From Acanthacorydalis orientalis (lineage: Eukaryota; Arthropoda; Insecta; Megaloptera; Corydalidae), in the NCBI GenBank assembly GCA_034766995.1, contig CM068319.1, positions 16,729,922 through 16,793,921 on the forward strand: a stretch of 64,000 bases of DNA, written 5' to 3'. The position numbers and the translations under genes are program-made. This document shows, one piece after another, positions 26,400 through 41,034 of this stretch (positions within the stretch are counted from its first letter, which is position 1; each line of letters opens with the position of its first letter). The notes under the pieces are model-generated. The model was not told where the DNA came from. It did not search any database and saw only the letters and a list, made by a program, of their open reading frames with translations.

Positions 26400-26850
26400 A
26401 CATCCGAAATTCTCTAATGAAACTATTCGACCAGTTTATTTGCTGGAAGATCTCTACCGTACGGAAACAAAACTTGGGCACTTAATATAGACGAAAAAAG
26501 AATTCAAAAAACTTCAAACAACACAAAGAGCTGTGAAAAGACGGCTGGATGCCGAATAACGACAGATTTAAAAAGAGACACATTCAATTGAATAGATAAG
26601 GACGTAAAGTCGTTCATGATATCGAACTTGTAAAGAGATAAATGTCAATGACAGGCTCAATTTGTGAGGAAAACTGATAGAAAATTGATAGAAAGAGGTG
26701 TCTGATGGGCGGCTAAGATACAAGAAGAAGATCGCGAATACATTTACAAAATAGATAGATATAATATAATAAAAGTTATCAGAACAGTGACAGAACGCAA
26801 TATTGCACTGAAAAAAGGATACCGAGGAAATTGATTGAAAAGGTCATCAT
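26400..26850 (+). pseudogene. Degenerate LINE ORF2 C-terminal region
   Basis: Across three frames the + strand gives YGNKTWALNIDEKRIQKLQT then TQRAVKRRL, followed by damaged KRHIQLNRIGRKVVHDIELV and a terminal WAAKIQEEDREY-like piece. This resembles the 'YG.QTW.L....KLQTTQRAMER' and 'RD.IRN..I...T...D' blocks after the RT domain in RTE/BovB-like and related LINEs. Stops are many, no upstream RT is found, and the match is judged by eye only. Confidence 0.5.
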
Positions 26851-27417
26851 TTGATATTAAATATTGTAAAAATGAAATTTAAATAAAATATGAATATATA
26901 TATATATATAGTTAAAAATAAAATGTACATGAAATACAACTTATCTTCATGCGTTTAAATTTCATGTAATTTTTGTTAAAAAAGTGTCAACGTTGAACCG
27001 ATCATATAATATTAATTAAATAAAAAATATATATCTACTGTGTAAAAATGAAGTGTAATTAATAATTTATTTTCATATGTATGCATCAAAACTTTTATGT
27101 TCTGTAAATACAATTTTATTTTCTCTTCTTTTCATTAGTATTGTTGAATAATAGTCGTATGAGAAATTTCCGAAAGCAGCAGAACAATTGGACTTAATCA
27201 AGGAAATAACTTAACATCTGGAACTTACAAAGAAATTTAATTACTGCCATGTTCAAAGAGAAAAATATTCATTTAGTGGTTCTGATATATATATTTCTTT
27301 CACAGCTTTCAATCTAATAACAAACATCAAACAAGTATTACTTGAAAATTAATTTGAATAATTGATATCTGAGCTGAAACTAGTGATAAACCTATACACA
27401 AATTATATATAGACACA

Positions 27418-27477
<60 letters not shown>

Positions 27478-27858
27478 TACACACGCACATATAACACTAA
27501 GCAAATTCTCTATGCACTTCATTGTCGCAGAATTTATAGCTGCTGCATAAAAGTACACATACAACATACAAGTACTGATAGAAAATGTAATGGAGGAAAT
27601 CTGTAACATTATTTCATGTAAATCAACTACCTCTGTTCAAAGATTGTACAGCGATAGCAAGTAAACAAGAACAGTGCAAACATTCAGTTCATTATATGAA
27701 ATGAAGGCACTATAGAGTAGGATATTTTTATTGAGGAAGTGCATTGAGATATTTAAAAACTTAAATAAATAATGTCTAAAATCATAAAAATCAGTTATCA
27801 GAAGAAACTAGTATATTGTAATTACGATTTGAGATAAAAGCAGAAAGAATATTACTCC
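26851..27858. other. Intergenic DNA with (TA)n(CA)n at 27415-27491
   Basis: Unique AT-rich sequence plus one compound array. No gene is recognised. Confidence 0.55.
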
Positions 27859-28440
27859 TTAACCCCTTGCGCATGAATCACGAGTCTGACTCGTGAACTG
27901 CAGAAAACACTATCAGTCGATCACGAGGTAGACTCGTGCACTCTTTGTATAAGTTAAATACACATGTTTTGTGTGTCAACTATTAGATATGTATTGTGTA
28001 GTGATCATTTTTTTAAATTGTATCAGTGATGAATTAGTTTTTATTTTTGGGAAATGTTTACATGAAAAAAAAAACAAAAATGTGAAGTTGATGACGAAGA
28101 AAATGAAAAAAAATAAGTTCTTAAGTGATAAAAGTACTGAACGTGAGAAAAGAAAAAAATTTGTGAGGTTTCAAAAATGTGTAAAACGACTAGTTATTTC
28201 AGAGAGTGAACAAATTGGCAATATTTCAATTGATATTTCTTTATCAGAACAAAATGCAGATGACTGGCAGTGGCAAGATCGTGGTAATGAACCAGAAATA
28301 TGGGATAATGAAGAGGCAGCAGGAAAAACTCGGTAGCATGCGTAGACTAGGAAAGAATGTTTCAGGTTTAGATGTATTCTACGAAGTTCTAATCAAAGAT
28401 TTTTTGGAAATTGGTAACGAACGAAACCACTAGATATTCC
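27859..28440 (+). mobile_element. PiggyBac-like element, 5' terminus and N-terminal transposase remnant
   Basis: A TTAA (27859-27862) is followed by CCCCTTGCGC, the usual piggyBac-type start, then two short palindromic blocks around CACGAGT/ACTCGTG. Downstream, from about 27971, a Lys-rich then acidic open frame ends with DDWQWQDRGNEPEIW. A frameshift near 28330 leads to LGKNVSGLDVFYEVLIKDFL. This acidic-Trp, then 'N-x-LD-[FY]F' order resembles piggyBac transposase N-termini. No DDBD/DDE catalytic part and no matching 3' terminus are visible, so the copy is truncated and dead. Assignment to the superfamily rests mainly on the TTAA/CCC end. Confidence 0.55.
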
Positions 28441-30762
28441 TTTCAGTGTAAATAGCCATTTTGTATGCATTGTTTTTTCTTAAAATACAAGCACAATGGC
28501 TTAAGATGCTTGCATAAGTTTACCATTCGAAAAGTAGTACATTTGATATTTTTTTCGACGTGGGTATTAAAGTTAAAGGTTTGAAATTCTGTAAACATTA
28601 AATACATTTCACGAGTAGTAAGCTTTCTTAATTTTTTTTTTTTTTTGAATTTTTTGACAAATTATGTAAATTATTTATATTATTATATAAATTATTATTA
28701 TAAATGAATTAAAAGACTGCATCTGCGTAGAATAATATACTTGTAGTATAATCTAAGAACTCTGGCATGACTGGGTACTTTTTTTAAATTTTGAAAATTG
28801 CAAAAATGGCAGCCGTTTGAAAAAAGTCGATTTTTGACTCATATAAATGTTCATTATTAACAAATGGAAAAGCATATCAAAAAATCATCCAGTCACCCGA
28901 TAGACAATGTTATTAACAATGTTCAGTCAAAATTTCAAGCTAATCAGAATAGTTTTTGAGATATGATATGCACCGTTTGTATAATATAGTTTCGAGAAAA
29001 ACAAACGAACGTGCTCGAGCTAAACCCTGTCCCACTGCGAACCGCCTCCACTAAAATCGCTATATCTCATGGAATTCTTAGAATTTCGATAAAATTCTTT
29101 TTGATAATGAAACTTAAGACTTTCAGCTTTAATAATATGCAAAAAAATCGATTTTTCCAAGATTTCAAACTTATACAGTCCCTTAAATAAATCAGTTGTA
29201 ATTCATTTTCTTATTTTATTGTATTGTTAATGTTTTTATGTTAACTTAATGTCAGTAATATATTTCCATGCAACAGATTCTTAACCTTCCGGTGTTCAAT
29301 GGGCTATCTCCCGTAATTTAGTTTTTCTGTCTATTAATTTATTTTAAATTACTTTAATAATTTTATGACCTTGTATTTGTAAAAATAATTGAATTTATGA
29401 CAAACATTTATATAAAATTTAATTGTTCAATATTTTATAAATAAAGTAGTTTCTACCATTTTTACACTTTTTGCATTTTTGTATATAATAAAAAGCTGAG
29501 TAACTTTTTTAACTTGTTTTTTAAAAAAAAATACAACTTAAGCGTTTGTATTTCATATCAACATAATACACTACCGAGATAGAGTAATACTAACATGGTA
29601 TATATTATATACCCCACAAGAATTTCAACTTAATCTTTTTCATTAATTTTTTCTTCGATGGTTTATGTATATACAGGTATAATTTGTGCGATCGGAAATT
29701 GGATTAACTAAACTGTGTACTTTCCTGGCTTATTATCAATTTTATAATCATTCAAACTGTCTACGGCAGGTATTTCTAATTTTCAGTTCTAGAAATCTTA
29801 ACATACAAGGATAAACATTTTGATCAATGTTTTCTGGTAGGACAGTTACCTTTGTTTGTTATTAGCTATTCGTCAAGTATTGGAAAATCACCAATTGTGT
29901 ATTGTGTAGCAATTTATGAACAAATAATTCACAGAATTGCTATTTCTCCTAACTTATTTTATTCTGAAGATTTTCCTCCATCATTCAACTTATAAAACAC
30001 AATATGAAACGAAATCTTTTGCAATTCATTCTGTAAAATATTTCAACTGACAATCGCTTCGTATCCCGTAGATTAATTTCAAGAACCGGATATTTATTAA
30101 TATCCAGATAAAAAATAAGTTAAAATATTCGACTTCCAGCCTACCCAGTATGGTTAACATCTCCGTTTCTCGAATAATTCTGAGAAAGTTCTGCAAATCT
30201 TAACGTTTATATAATTTACAAATTCATATAAAGTATTTAGTCAAACATAAGCTTTAAGGAATTTATAGGAACATTTATGCATTTATGATAAGTCACGTTT
30301 CAACGTACACCATCACAAATGAAGTCTTAACCATTAAACTGTTAAATCTATACTAAAGATATTTACAGAAATGTCTTGACTCATGTATTGCTTCAGATAT
30401 TGGAAAAATAGAGTAATAAAACTACTTAAATAAAAAATAGAGCACGAGGATGAACATGGGATGTAATTTATTCTCCATGCGAATAATAGTGAGTTAATTT
30501 AAATGAAGTAACAGTATCTTCTTATTGGTTTTGTTTAAACAAGTCTATTTTCTAATAAAACTGATTATTTTATCATACATAAAAATTATATATATAATGT
30601 GTGTGTGTATAAATACATTCATACATAACAATAATTTTCTATACATACAATATTTTTTTGCATTTTTAGTATAAATTATGAACTATTTTTATTCAATATT
30701 AAATATTACATTTCTAATTAAAATAATCAAAACGTAGACTACCTCTATCTTTTTGTTTTATG

Positions 30763-30795
<33 letters not shown>

Positions 30796-30833
30796 AAACA
30801 TATTTATGTGTATACAGATTATAAACATATAAC

Positions 30834-30901
<68 letters not shown>

Positions 30902-31703
30902 AAACATATTTTACATATACATAATGTTCTCAGAGCAGTGTGGTCATATAATCTATTTGGTATAGTCATTCCGTCTCTTACTATCTTTTTATCATCAAAA
31001 CGAAGTTTATTCACTGGTCCGTAATTCCGTTTCACGGTTTTTTATTCTTTCGCATCAACCTGTTTCCTCTGTTCTGGAAGCCTAATGTGTTGTAAATACC
31101 TCCTTCGAGATCAGACCTGGCTTGTGAACATCGTCTTTTCTGAAAAAAATAAACATTGTATATAAAAAAATGACTAAGCGATACAAACGGGATAGAATAT
31201 AATCTATAAAAGATGTGTATTGAAAATGTGTTTCATACTTTTTAAATTATTTTATTATTCGAAACAAATACGTTTAAATCTGATGAAGAATGATTCGAGT
31301 TTCTTGAAATTGAGTCCTTTTTTCAAATATTCATCGGCCGCGCACCGTTTAGCCATTCTTTAAACAAATGTTAATAACCTATTCACATTATTTAAACGCT
31401 AGTCATAGAAACAAAACGAATTTATTTCAATTTTTCGGAGTAACTAATAATAATTTCGCACTGAATCTTCTAGGAGCAATTCATACTAATGACTGATAAT
31501 TATTAATAAATTATACTTTTTCTCAATAAATTATTAAAATTAGTTATGTATTAGACCTTCAATTATTATTTTAATGTTTTATTATTAATTATTGTTACAT
31601 GTGCTGGTAGATGGCAGATATCTATGCTGTGGGATGACAACGTCATTTTTTTTCATCAGTTACAACAACCAAATAGCATTTGTAAGTTATTATTTTAAAT
31701 TTG

Positions 31704-31746
<43 letters not shown>

Positions 31747-32189
31747 TATATATATATATATATGTATTATATATATATATATATATATTTATATATGTAA
31801 TATATATATATATATATATATACACACATGTGAATGTGTATTCCGGTAATTATGAGTAGACTAAATCATCTATTTTTCCTATTGAAATTTTTAGACCTGT
31901 GCGTTTGTATGTAATAAAAAATGTTTTCTAAATTACTTACTGTTATAATGTAAATCGTTAATGTAATTATAAATTTTTACGAGTACGAGTACTCGTATCT
32001 TGAAAAAATATTTTTTGATACTTCATATGACTTCTCATTTAGACTATTTTCATAATTTTTCAGACATCTTAAAAATGATTTTTATAACAAAAAATATTTC
32101 AGTTTTATTCAAAAAAGGAAGTTATAAACAACAGTATTCATTTACATTTTGTTATTATAATCACGTTAACTTAATTTAAAATAATACTA
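28441..32189. other. Intergenic DNA, possible anonymous repeat at 28760-29190
   Basis: 28760-29190 has an even, low-stop, repeat-like texture (GTCGATTTTTGACTCATATA, ATCGCTATATCTCATGGAAT) but no recognised domain. A TTAACCTTCCGGTG at 29281 could start a piggyBac-type end, with no partner found. (TA)n arrays occur at 30763-30793, 30837-30898 and 31705-31829. Confidence 0.5.
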
Positions 32190-32601
32190 GGGAGTTCTTC
32201 TTCTTCTTCAATGACAGTATTTTCTTGTTGTGATGTTCTGAAAGTAGGAAAGTATTCATGGAAAATTGGCGGAATGATGTACGGTAACAGATCATTTATG
32301 TCTTTATGTTTTTCCTTTGTAAGTGGTTGGATACTCGCCTAAAGTGGAAATAATTGATTTTTTCGTATATTTTCGACCTTATTTTTTGGATGAAAGATCT
32401 AAAATCTGAAATTCTGCACTCATCTAAAGGTGTTTTATAAAACGTCTGATAAGGGGCATATTTTAGAAATTTGATCCATTGTATTTTCAACCCATAAACA
32501 GGTTGCCCCTTAATATTTTTCGTTATTTTTGTAATTGTAGAGATTTTGTTTTCCAATAGCAATTCTAATTCGAGAGCTTTAAGCAAAGAAGTTGACTTAA
32601 C
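32190..32601 (-). pseudogene. Unidentified protein-coding remnant
   Basis: Two frames on the - strand join into a coherent protein-like sequence. The first part (32601 to about 32400) contains LLKALELELLLENKISTI, GQPVYGLKIQWIKFLKYAPY and FYKTPLDECRISDF. After a frameshift, GEYPTTYKGKTHKDINDLLP leads to YIIPPIFHEYFPTF and an acidic end with EEEEELPS. Amino-acid composition and the proline/aromatic motif IPPIFHEYF look like real protein rather than AT-rich noise. The acidic tail and lack of introns suggest a transposon-related gene product, but I do not recognise the family and assign no function. Confidence 0.4.
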
Positions 32602-32950
32602 TTAAGGGTTATTTACCATGAAAATAAATGTAGTTTTATACAAAAATCAGATAGGTACATGGATTTTTCCAGAAAAATCAAGTATACCGAAAAGTAAGTG
32701 ACATTTCACTATCAAAATAAATAAAAACAGAATTATATTTACCGACCAACTTTCCAGTCATTAAACGGTACATTTTTTAATTTTTTTTAAGTTCTAGATT
32801 ATTAAAATATAAATAATTGTAATAAAAAATAAAACACAATCATTTTTTTCAATTATTTGACTTCGTCCACTGTTATAATACATATATATATATATATATA
32901 AACGGACGTTAATTACAACAATCTTTTACATGTTTTAAAATTTTGAAACC

Positions 32951-33012
<62 letters not shown>

Positions 33013-34103
33013 GTAGAATTATGAAAAATATACTATAAAGTTATTCAAAATAAAAGTTTTCAAATATCTAGTATGATGAGACATATTTTTAGGTCTTGAG
33101 ATATCTTTCATAATGTCCTCATAAAGTTGTTTTAAAAAATTATGTAAATATCAGTACAATCGTAAAAAGAATAATATTGATAAATTCTATTCTGATTTGA
33201 TTCTACGCTGTAGTACACATTTTAGTTCGTTTCCGTTCTTAAAAAATTAAATATAATAGCACTCAGATTGGCTGTAAAATACTAAATAATCAAACATCAC
33301 AATTAAAATTGTTGGATTTTTATATGTACACGTTGTATTGTTTTCTATAATTAAATAAATAAATAATCAAACATCCTCATATTTGCATTTGACTGGTTTT
33401 AGCATTTGTAGAAGCTAGTAGAAAAGCTCTGAAACCAGTTGTTGAAATATACTGGCACTGCCAAAAGTGAACAAGTCAATAATGAAAGAGAGAATTTTGT
33501 TTGAAAGAAATTCAAGAAGTTCTTGAAATAATATTTAAAAAAGATTCAGTTAAATAAAAAGTTGCTTGTTAAAAAAATGAGCTTTTTAAGACGATTTCCT
33601 TCTGTCCGACAATTCGTTTTTCCGAAAATATAAAACCGGTATATAAAAATAATTTTGGTTCGAATGTAAAACTTTAAATATATATAAATATAACAGCATA
33701 AAATCATTATTTTAAACAGTTTTAATAAGATTATATATTAAATTTCTAAGCGCTAAATTAACCTTTTCCAAATATGCATGCTTGAAAAAATGTTCTCTTC
33801 ATTTTTATTACACATTTAACATTGAAAACATATTTAAATTATTTCATTATTTAGAGCCGTAAATTTCGGAACTCGTACATCAAACGCTTCATGATTGAAT
33901 TACCTAAATTAAATAATTTATACCTGCTGAATAATTTATCTAAATTTTGCTTTACAAAATATTTTCATTTCAGAAAGATAACGAGTAAAGCAAGCGCGTA
34001 GACTAATTTTTATTCATCAAAGAGACGGATAAAGAAGAAAATTGTGTTTTTATGTTTTGTCATTACTATTCACCAAAGATTAAATGAAACATTACACGAA
34101 TGA

Positions 34104-34177
<74 letters not shown>

Positions 34178-34402
34178 CGCATACATACATGAGGATTTTA
34201 TGTAATTATTTTATTTATAATTTTGTGTCGCTGTGTTATAAGTAAATATAGATTAAACGTGAACATCGAATATAAAATCCCTTCATGTGTGTCGTTAAAA
34301 TTGTTTTACAACTTGGTAACACGTGTGCCGTAGTTCGACCACCGAGTTAGTACCTTGAAATGATAAGTATTTTATCTTGTACTTCATTTAATAATAATAA
34401 TC

Positions 34403-34470
<68 letters not shown>

Positions 34471-35006
34471 CCAATATAAACATAACATCTGTAAAAGCTT
34501 TAATATACGACGAGATTATTTTCTAACATTGCTTCATAATTCATAGAACCGAGATTTTATATTTTAAGTCGTTAAAAATGAATACAGTGAGATTTCGAAT
34601 ACGCGAGTATTACTTTAGTTAAAGAAGATGCTTAACGTGAGATCCGCATGAATTGAGACTATTTTCTTCATATATCTTCAGTATCTTTTAGTTAAAGGGA
34701 TCGTTCTATAAAATAATTGAAAATAAAGTTTAGTAAGAGCTTTTGATGAGAAACCATAAACGAACTTCACAATATAATAAACAATGTAATAATGTTAGTA
34801 AAATTTAAATATAAGGAGCAAAAAATATGAAAGAGTTATCAGAGAAGTAGGCTGACCTTAATCATTTATTCGTACCTCGCATTATTTATACATATTTCTG
34901 ATTTTAAAAAGTCCAAATCAATTACAATGATTGAATGTAATGAAAGGAAGACCTTATTTACCACGCTTATTATATCAGAATTTAGTCATTTATCTTATTT
35001 TATTCT
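32602..35006. other. AT-rich intergenic DNA
   Basis: (TA)n arrays at 32881-32901, 32957-33010, 34115-34190 (with CA) and 34408-34463. No gene is seen. Confidence 0.6.
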
Positions 35007-35251
35007 TTAACCCTTTGCACTCGGAATGCCAGGACAACTGGCATTTAAACGTTTGTTCCACAAGATAATCAGTTGCATTTTTCTAGGAATATAATTTATA
35101 ATAATGAAATCAAAAAAAAACAGTGGATAAAAATCGAATTCGATAGCTTTTCAGCTAAAAATCAATCCTAAATTTTTCATGGTGATAAATTATATTTAAA
35201 ATTATCGAGTCGGTGGAAAAATGTAAATATTCCCCGAGTGCAAATGGTTAA
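35007..35251. mobile_element. PiggyBac-type MITE with TTAA target duplications
   Basis: A complete 245 bp non-coding element. It is flanked by TTAA at 35007-35010 and 35248-35251. The left terminus is CCCTTTGCACTCGG; the right terminus, read on the other strand, is CCATTTGCACTCGG, so 13 of 14 bases match. A short perfect hairpin lies just inside the left end (ATGCCAG, GACAA, CTGGCAT). There is no coding capacity, so it would need a transposase supplied in trans. Confidence 0.85.
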
Positions 35252-35623
35252 AATTTAAATCAATTCCAAATAATCGCTCAAACATAAACGTATTTTTGAA
35301 TAATTAGAATATGAGTGATTTAAATGAAGGCACGACTAAAAACTGATTCCATTTTCATTATCTGTACGATATGCATGCTTGTTTTTATATGAAGTCATAG
35401 ATCAGGCAATATTTTAATGTCGAAATATAATTGGGGATAATATCGTTGTGTTTCATTAGTTACGTCCGTTTAATTGGTATGAGAAATGATTCGACGTCAC
35501 GTGTGCTGAGAGGCCAATGTAAATATCCGTAATGCAATGGATACAAAATGTATATAATTATACATCTGATTGTCATGAGATGAACTGTTGTTTCTAGTAT
35601 AATAATTTTTTATATCAATAATA

Positions 35624-36272
35624 CAGAGGGGCCCAAAAAATATGTACACAATTTAATAGAGGTTATCAATGGACGACCCTCTTCATTGTTAAATTGAATT
35701 ACGGCGGCAATATGTAGCATGATGTTCGGTTCTTTCAAAAGATGTTAATCACACGAATGCTAGAGGCACCATGCGACCGGAAGAACAGTTTGAGTAACGC
35801 ATGACCATTTTGAAGTGGTATTTTAAATTTGATCAAAATACGACAGTGGCATGCGTGAGTTTGCAACAGCACCTGCAACAAACCCTTACAATTGCACGCA
35901 TTCGTGATCAGTTTGAAACTGATGGTACCGTATGGCATGCACAAGCAAAGATCAAGGAGGTCTCGACAGCAAGAAGGCCTACTTCCTCGACGATTTTACT
36001 TCCAACAAGATGGCACACCGCCACACTCCCACAGAGACTGGAAAGCCTACCTCGATGTGATTCTGCCAGGACAATCTATAGGACGAAGAGGTGCTCTGTT
36101 GGTTCCATCCACGTTCTCCAAAGTTAACACGCCTCGACTTCTACTTAAGGGGGACTCTAAAGAATGTAAAAAACCAGCTACATTGGAAGCACTACAAGAA
36201 GAAATTGAAATAACGTGCGCAGGAATCACAGTGGGCACTTTGACCAACGTTGGTCGTGCGGTACTTCGCTGA
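35624..36272 (+). mobile_element. DUF4817/DDE-type insect transposase remnant with internal deletion
   Basis: A possible terminal sequence GAGGGGCCCAAAAAATATGT begins at 35624. From 35771 a broken frame reads MRPEEQFE, a stop, then MTILKWYFKF and TIARIRDQFETDGTVWHAQA, the N-terminal helix-turn-helix seen in an insect transposase group. The reading frame then changes, and by 35980 the C-terminal catalytic part appears: RRFYFQQDGTPPHSHRDWKA, then YLDVILPGQSIGRRG and KKPATLEALQEEIEITCAGI, ending at 36272. The stretch between the two domains, with the first catalytic Asp, is missing. No matching right terminus is seen. Non-functional. Confidence 0.7.
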
Positions 36273-37305
36273 AATCAGAAGTATCTGGCCGCTAATTAGA
36301 ATCACTTTTAGCACCTGTTGTGATTATAGAAGTCAAACATGAGAAAGCGATCCATTGATGTCTGTACAATTTTCTATCTTTTCTATATAATAAAAACCCA
36401 TATTTCTCGTCACTTTGTCTGCAAGTCAAAGTCCACGATGACGAGAAGTGTTTGCTTCATCAGCTCGCCGGTTTCAAGTTTAATTCATTGTTTCGTTCGT
36501 AGGTATTTTTTATGTTTAAATGGTTTATGTTGTAAAAACCAATAAACAGTTTTGTCTTTCTATTTTTCCGTCAATTTTGACGGGTTATATATTAGTTTCA
36601 GTAATAAACTTTTGCGCAGATATTTTGTACTTTGAAGTGTGTATACAATTTTTGGACCTCTCTATACTTACAAGGAATAAATATTTGAATAGTTGTGATA
36701 TTCATTTAATGCTTTTAGAAATTAAAATGTATTATAAATACAATTAAAATATAATTTAATTCAATTTCTTGTAGAATCGAGAAGAGTTCAAAGTTTTTTT
36801 TTTTTTGAAGTAAAAATATACATTTAAAAAAAATGTTCATACAGTTGAATATTTGTTACATTATTATTTAAGCTTTTATTAGAGCACTAATTAATTCTAT
36901 AGCACACTAATTGATTATATTTCAAGTAGAATCGTCTGAAGGACTTTGTGGATAACCTAAAGAAATAGTCCATTGTTTCGTTTTCAATAAAATTGCATGC
37001 GGTGCATTTTATTTTGTATTTATATACATTATATATATATATATATATATACACATGTGTGTGTGTGTATGTATATTTTGATGGCAGTACCATCACATTA
37101 CGTTTTAAAAATGATGGCGTCCATCTCCATTGAAATTAGCATAAGGAATAATAAATATTATTAATAATCGATTATTAAAAGTTTTTGATCGTGAAATATG
37201 TTTGTAGTGTATGTTCGAGTAAAAAAATCAATTATATATTCTTAATTTTTTTTACGAATTCGATTTTTTTAAAAAAACGGAACTTACATGGTATTATATG
37301 TATAC

Positions 37306-37361
<56 letters not shown>

Positions 37362-37987
37362 CACACACTCACACAAAGTATACGATCCGTTTTTGTACTA
37401 TATGGTATAGCTTGCCCTTAATAATAATTAAATTTTATAAATACCGGTAAGCTAAGTATATTTGAACACATCTATCATCCTGTTTCTATATTTTTTATTT
37501 TTCTTGTAACTACATAATTCGAAAACAAATGCGAAGCACTGTGTTTATTTAACGGTCAGATAATTTAGTACCTTTTCTCGTTTCGAATTAAACTGTATCA
37601 CTTTTAACGTCTATATTAAATATTTAATTATCTCCAGTGTTGACAGTGTTGTATTAGAGTACAATTACATTTACAAGACAAATATTTACATAAGTAGACA
37701 ACTTTATTAATTATTTTAATTAGATCTGGAAACAGTTTAGTTATTAAGACCCGTGTATCACAGACACGTTAAAACATTATTTCATTCATTTTTTTTTTTA
37801 TTAATACATTTCCAGCATGAGTGCGTTTTTATAAGACATGTGTAAGGCAGACCTAAACTATACCACTCTAAAATACAATCGCCAAACCGGAAGCAATTTT
37901 AACTATCAGCTGTTCGTACCTGGCTGGCAAACAGTATGTCTACCAGCTGCAGATGATAATATTTGTGTATACGTGATCGTATGTTTG
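36273..37987. other. Intergenic DNA
   Basis: At 36383-36411 CTATATAATAAAAACCCATA is similar to sequence at 13228-13250, suggesting a shared short repeat. (TA)n-containing arrays are at 37028-37072 and 37309-37374. The frames at 36339-36747 are not recognised. Confidence 0.5.
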
Positions 37988-39392
<1,405 letters not shown>

Positions 39393-40409
39393 ACATAAGT
39401 AGATAGTTCTAGAAAAATGTATAATCCGTAATTAAAATGTGGTCAAAGTCTCGGTTTTTAAATACATCTGTGAAAAACATCAGATTTAATTTAAAATTTA
39501 ATAAAGAACTTTTTTATCTCTTTGTTTCTTGACTTACTTAGTTGTGTCAAAGATGCGTGAATATTTATTTAATGAATTAAATTAAAAATACGTAATAACT
39601 CAAATATTTATATTATAATGTTACTAATTTGTAAATACTGTAAGCACATTTTCAAATATTTTAACACAAATACTTACTGTGAAAACATAAATAATAAATA
39701 AAATATTAAGTGAACAACGAGTCATGATAAGAAAAAATGTACTAATGGCGTTTCGGTACATATATATTTATTTTAGAATGAAAATAAAATAAATTTTGAT
39801 AATTTGAACTAAATCGTTTTATCTTAGTTGTCTTTCGTTATATACGTATGTGTAAAAAATAGATGATATTCCTTTATTTTTTCTAACAGCGACTAATACA
39901 TTTTTATTATTAATTATCAAATTAAAATTTAAAAGAGTATTGTAATTGGACTTGTATACGCAATGTATATTCTAGATTAACTTGTGTTCATAGTTACTTG
40001 CTCATAGATAGTGAATATCGTTTTTACTCATTTCTACCAAATTCATAACTATATACAATGATTTGTAAATTATATGTTTACAGTTACAAAAGCAAGAGAA
40101 AATATTTTTTCATCTGTTGTGTTTATGAGGGTATGGAATAATGTTTTTATCATTCAAAGAAATACATACAGGGATGGCCTTATTTATTTACAAAAAAAAA
40201 TTGGAAATTATCAATCTTAAAAATGTATATTTAATTTTATTGTGCATATAAGGGTTTTCAGATATACAAAATTATCATAATGTAGCAATATACAGGTACA
40301 TGATACCTGACATTTTATTAAGAAATACAAAATATTTTTCCTGTCATAGTGAATTTTAATTTTTGTCACTCACAAGTCCGTTAACTGAGCTTTATTATTT
40401 TATTTAAAG

Positions 40410-40477
<68 letters not shown>

Positions 40478-40685
40478 GAATACTCTCTATAGTTCATTAA
40501 AGTAATTTTAATGTGTGGGATAAATTTATAGTAAATGCGCAAAATGGCTTCCGCAAATGTAAGTTTCAACTCAAAATTGTAGAGACTAGTGATTTTTTTC
40601 AAATGTGCCACCCCTTTTATATATTTTGCAAGCTTAAATCTATATCCAAATGTTTCTAATACCTTTATAACATATATATAAAAAA

Positions 40686-40737
<52 letters not shown>

Positions 40738-41034
40738 TGCATTATATACACTCATTGTAACAGTCAATCAAATTATTTTGGATTATAATAGCAGTTAATG
40801 TGAAATAATTTCATTACTAGTTAGTACACTTATTAAATCCAGGTATTACTTATGAAGTTATAGTGTGTACGTGTGTGTGTATGTATGTATGTATATATAT
40901 ACATACACACACACACACACATACATACATACATACGTGTCATACAATGTTTAAATATTTTATTTATAAAAACTTAATTTTTCATTTCTTCTTATTATTA
41001 TTAAGCTAGGAGCATTATCATGTTGCTTTGATTC
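39393..41034. other. AT-rich intergenic DNA with (TA)n at 40411-40474
   Basis: A compound (CT)n(TA)n(CA)n array lies at 40686-40738. A near-palindromic (GT)n(ATGT)n(TA)n(ACAT)n array lies at 40868-40939. No gene is seen. Confidence 0.6.

Noticed and set aside
29281..29320. TTAACCTTCCGGTGTTCAAT as a piggyBac-type end
   Set aside because: No inverted partner with TTAA was found, and it does not pair with the end at 27859.
31976..32000. TACGAGTACTCGTA palindrome
   Set aside because: Isolated and short, with no supporting context.
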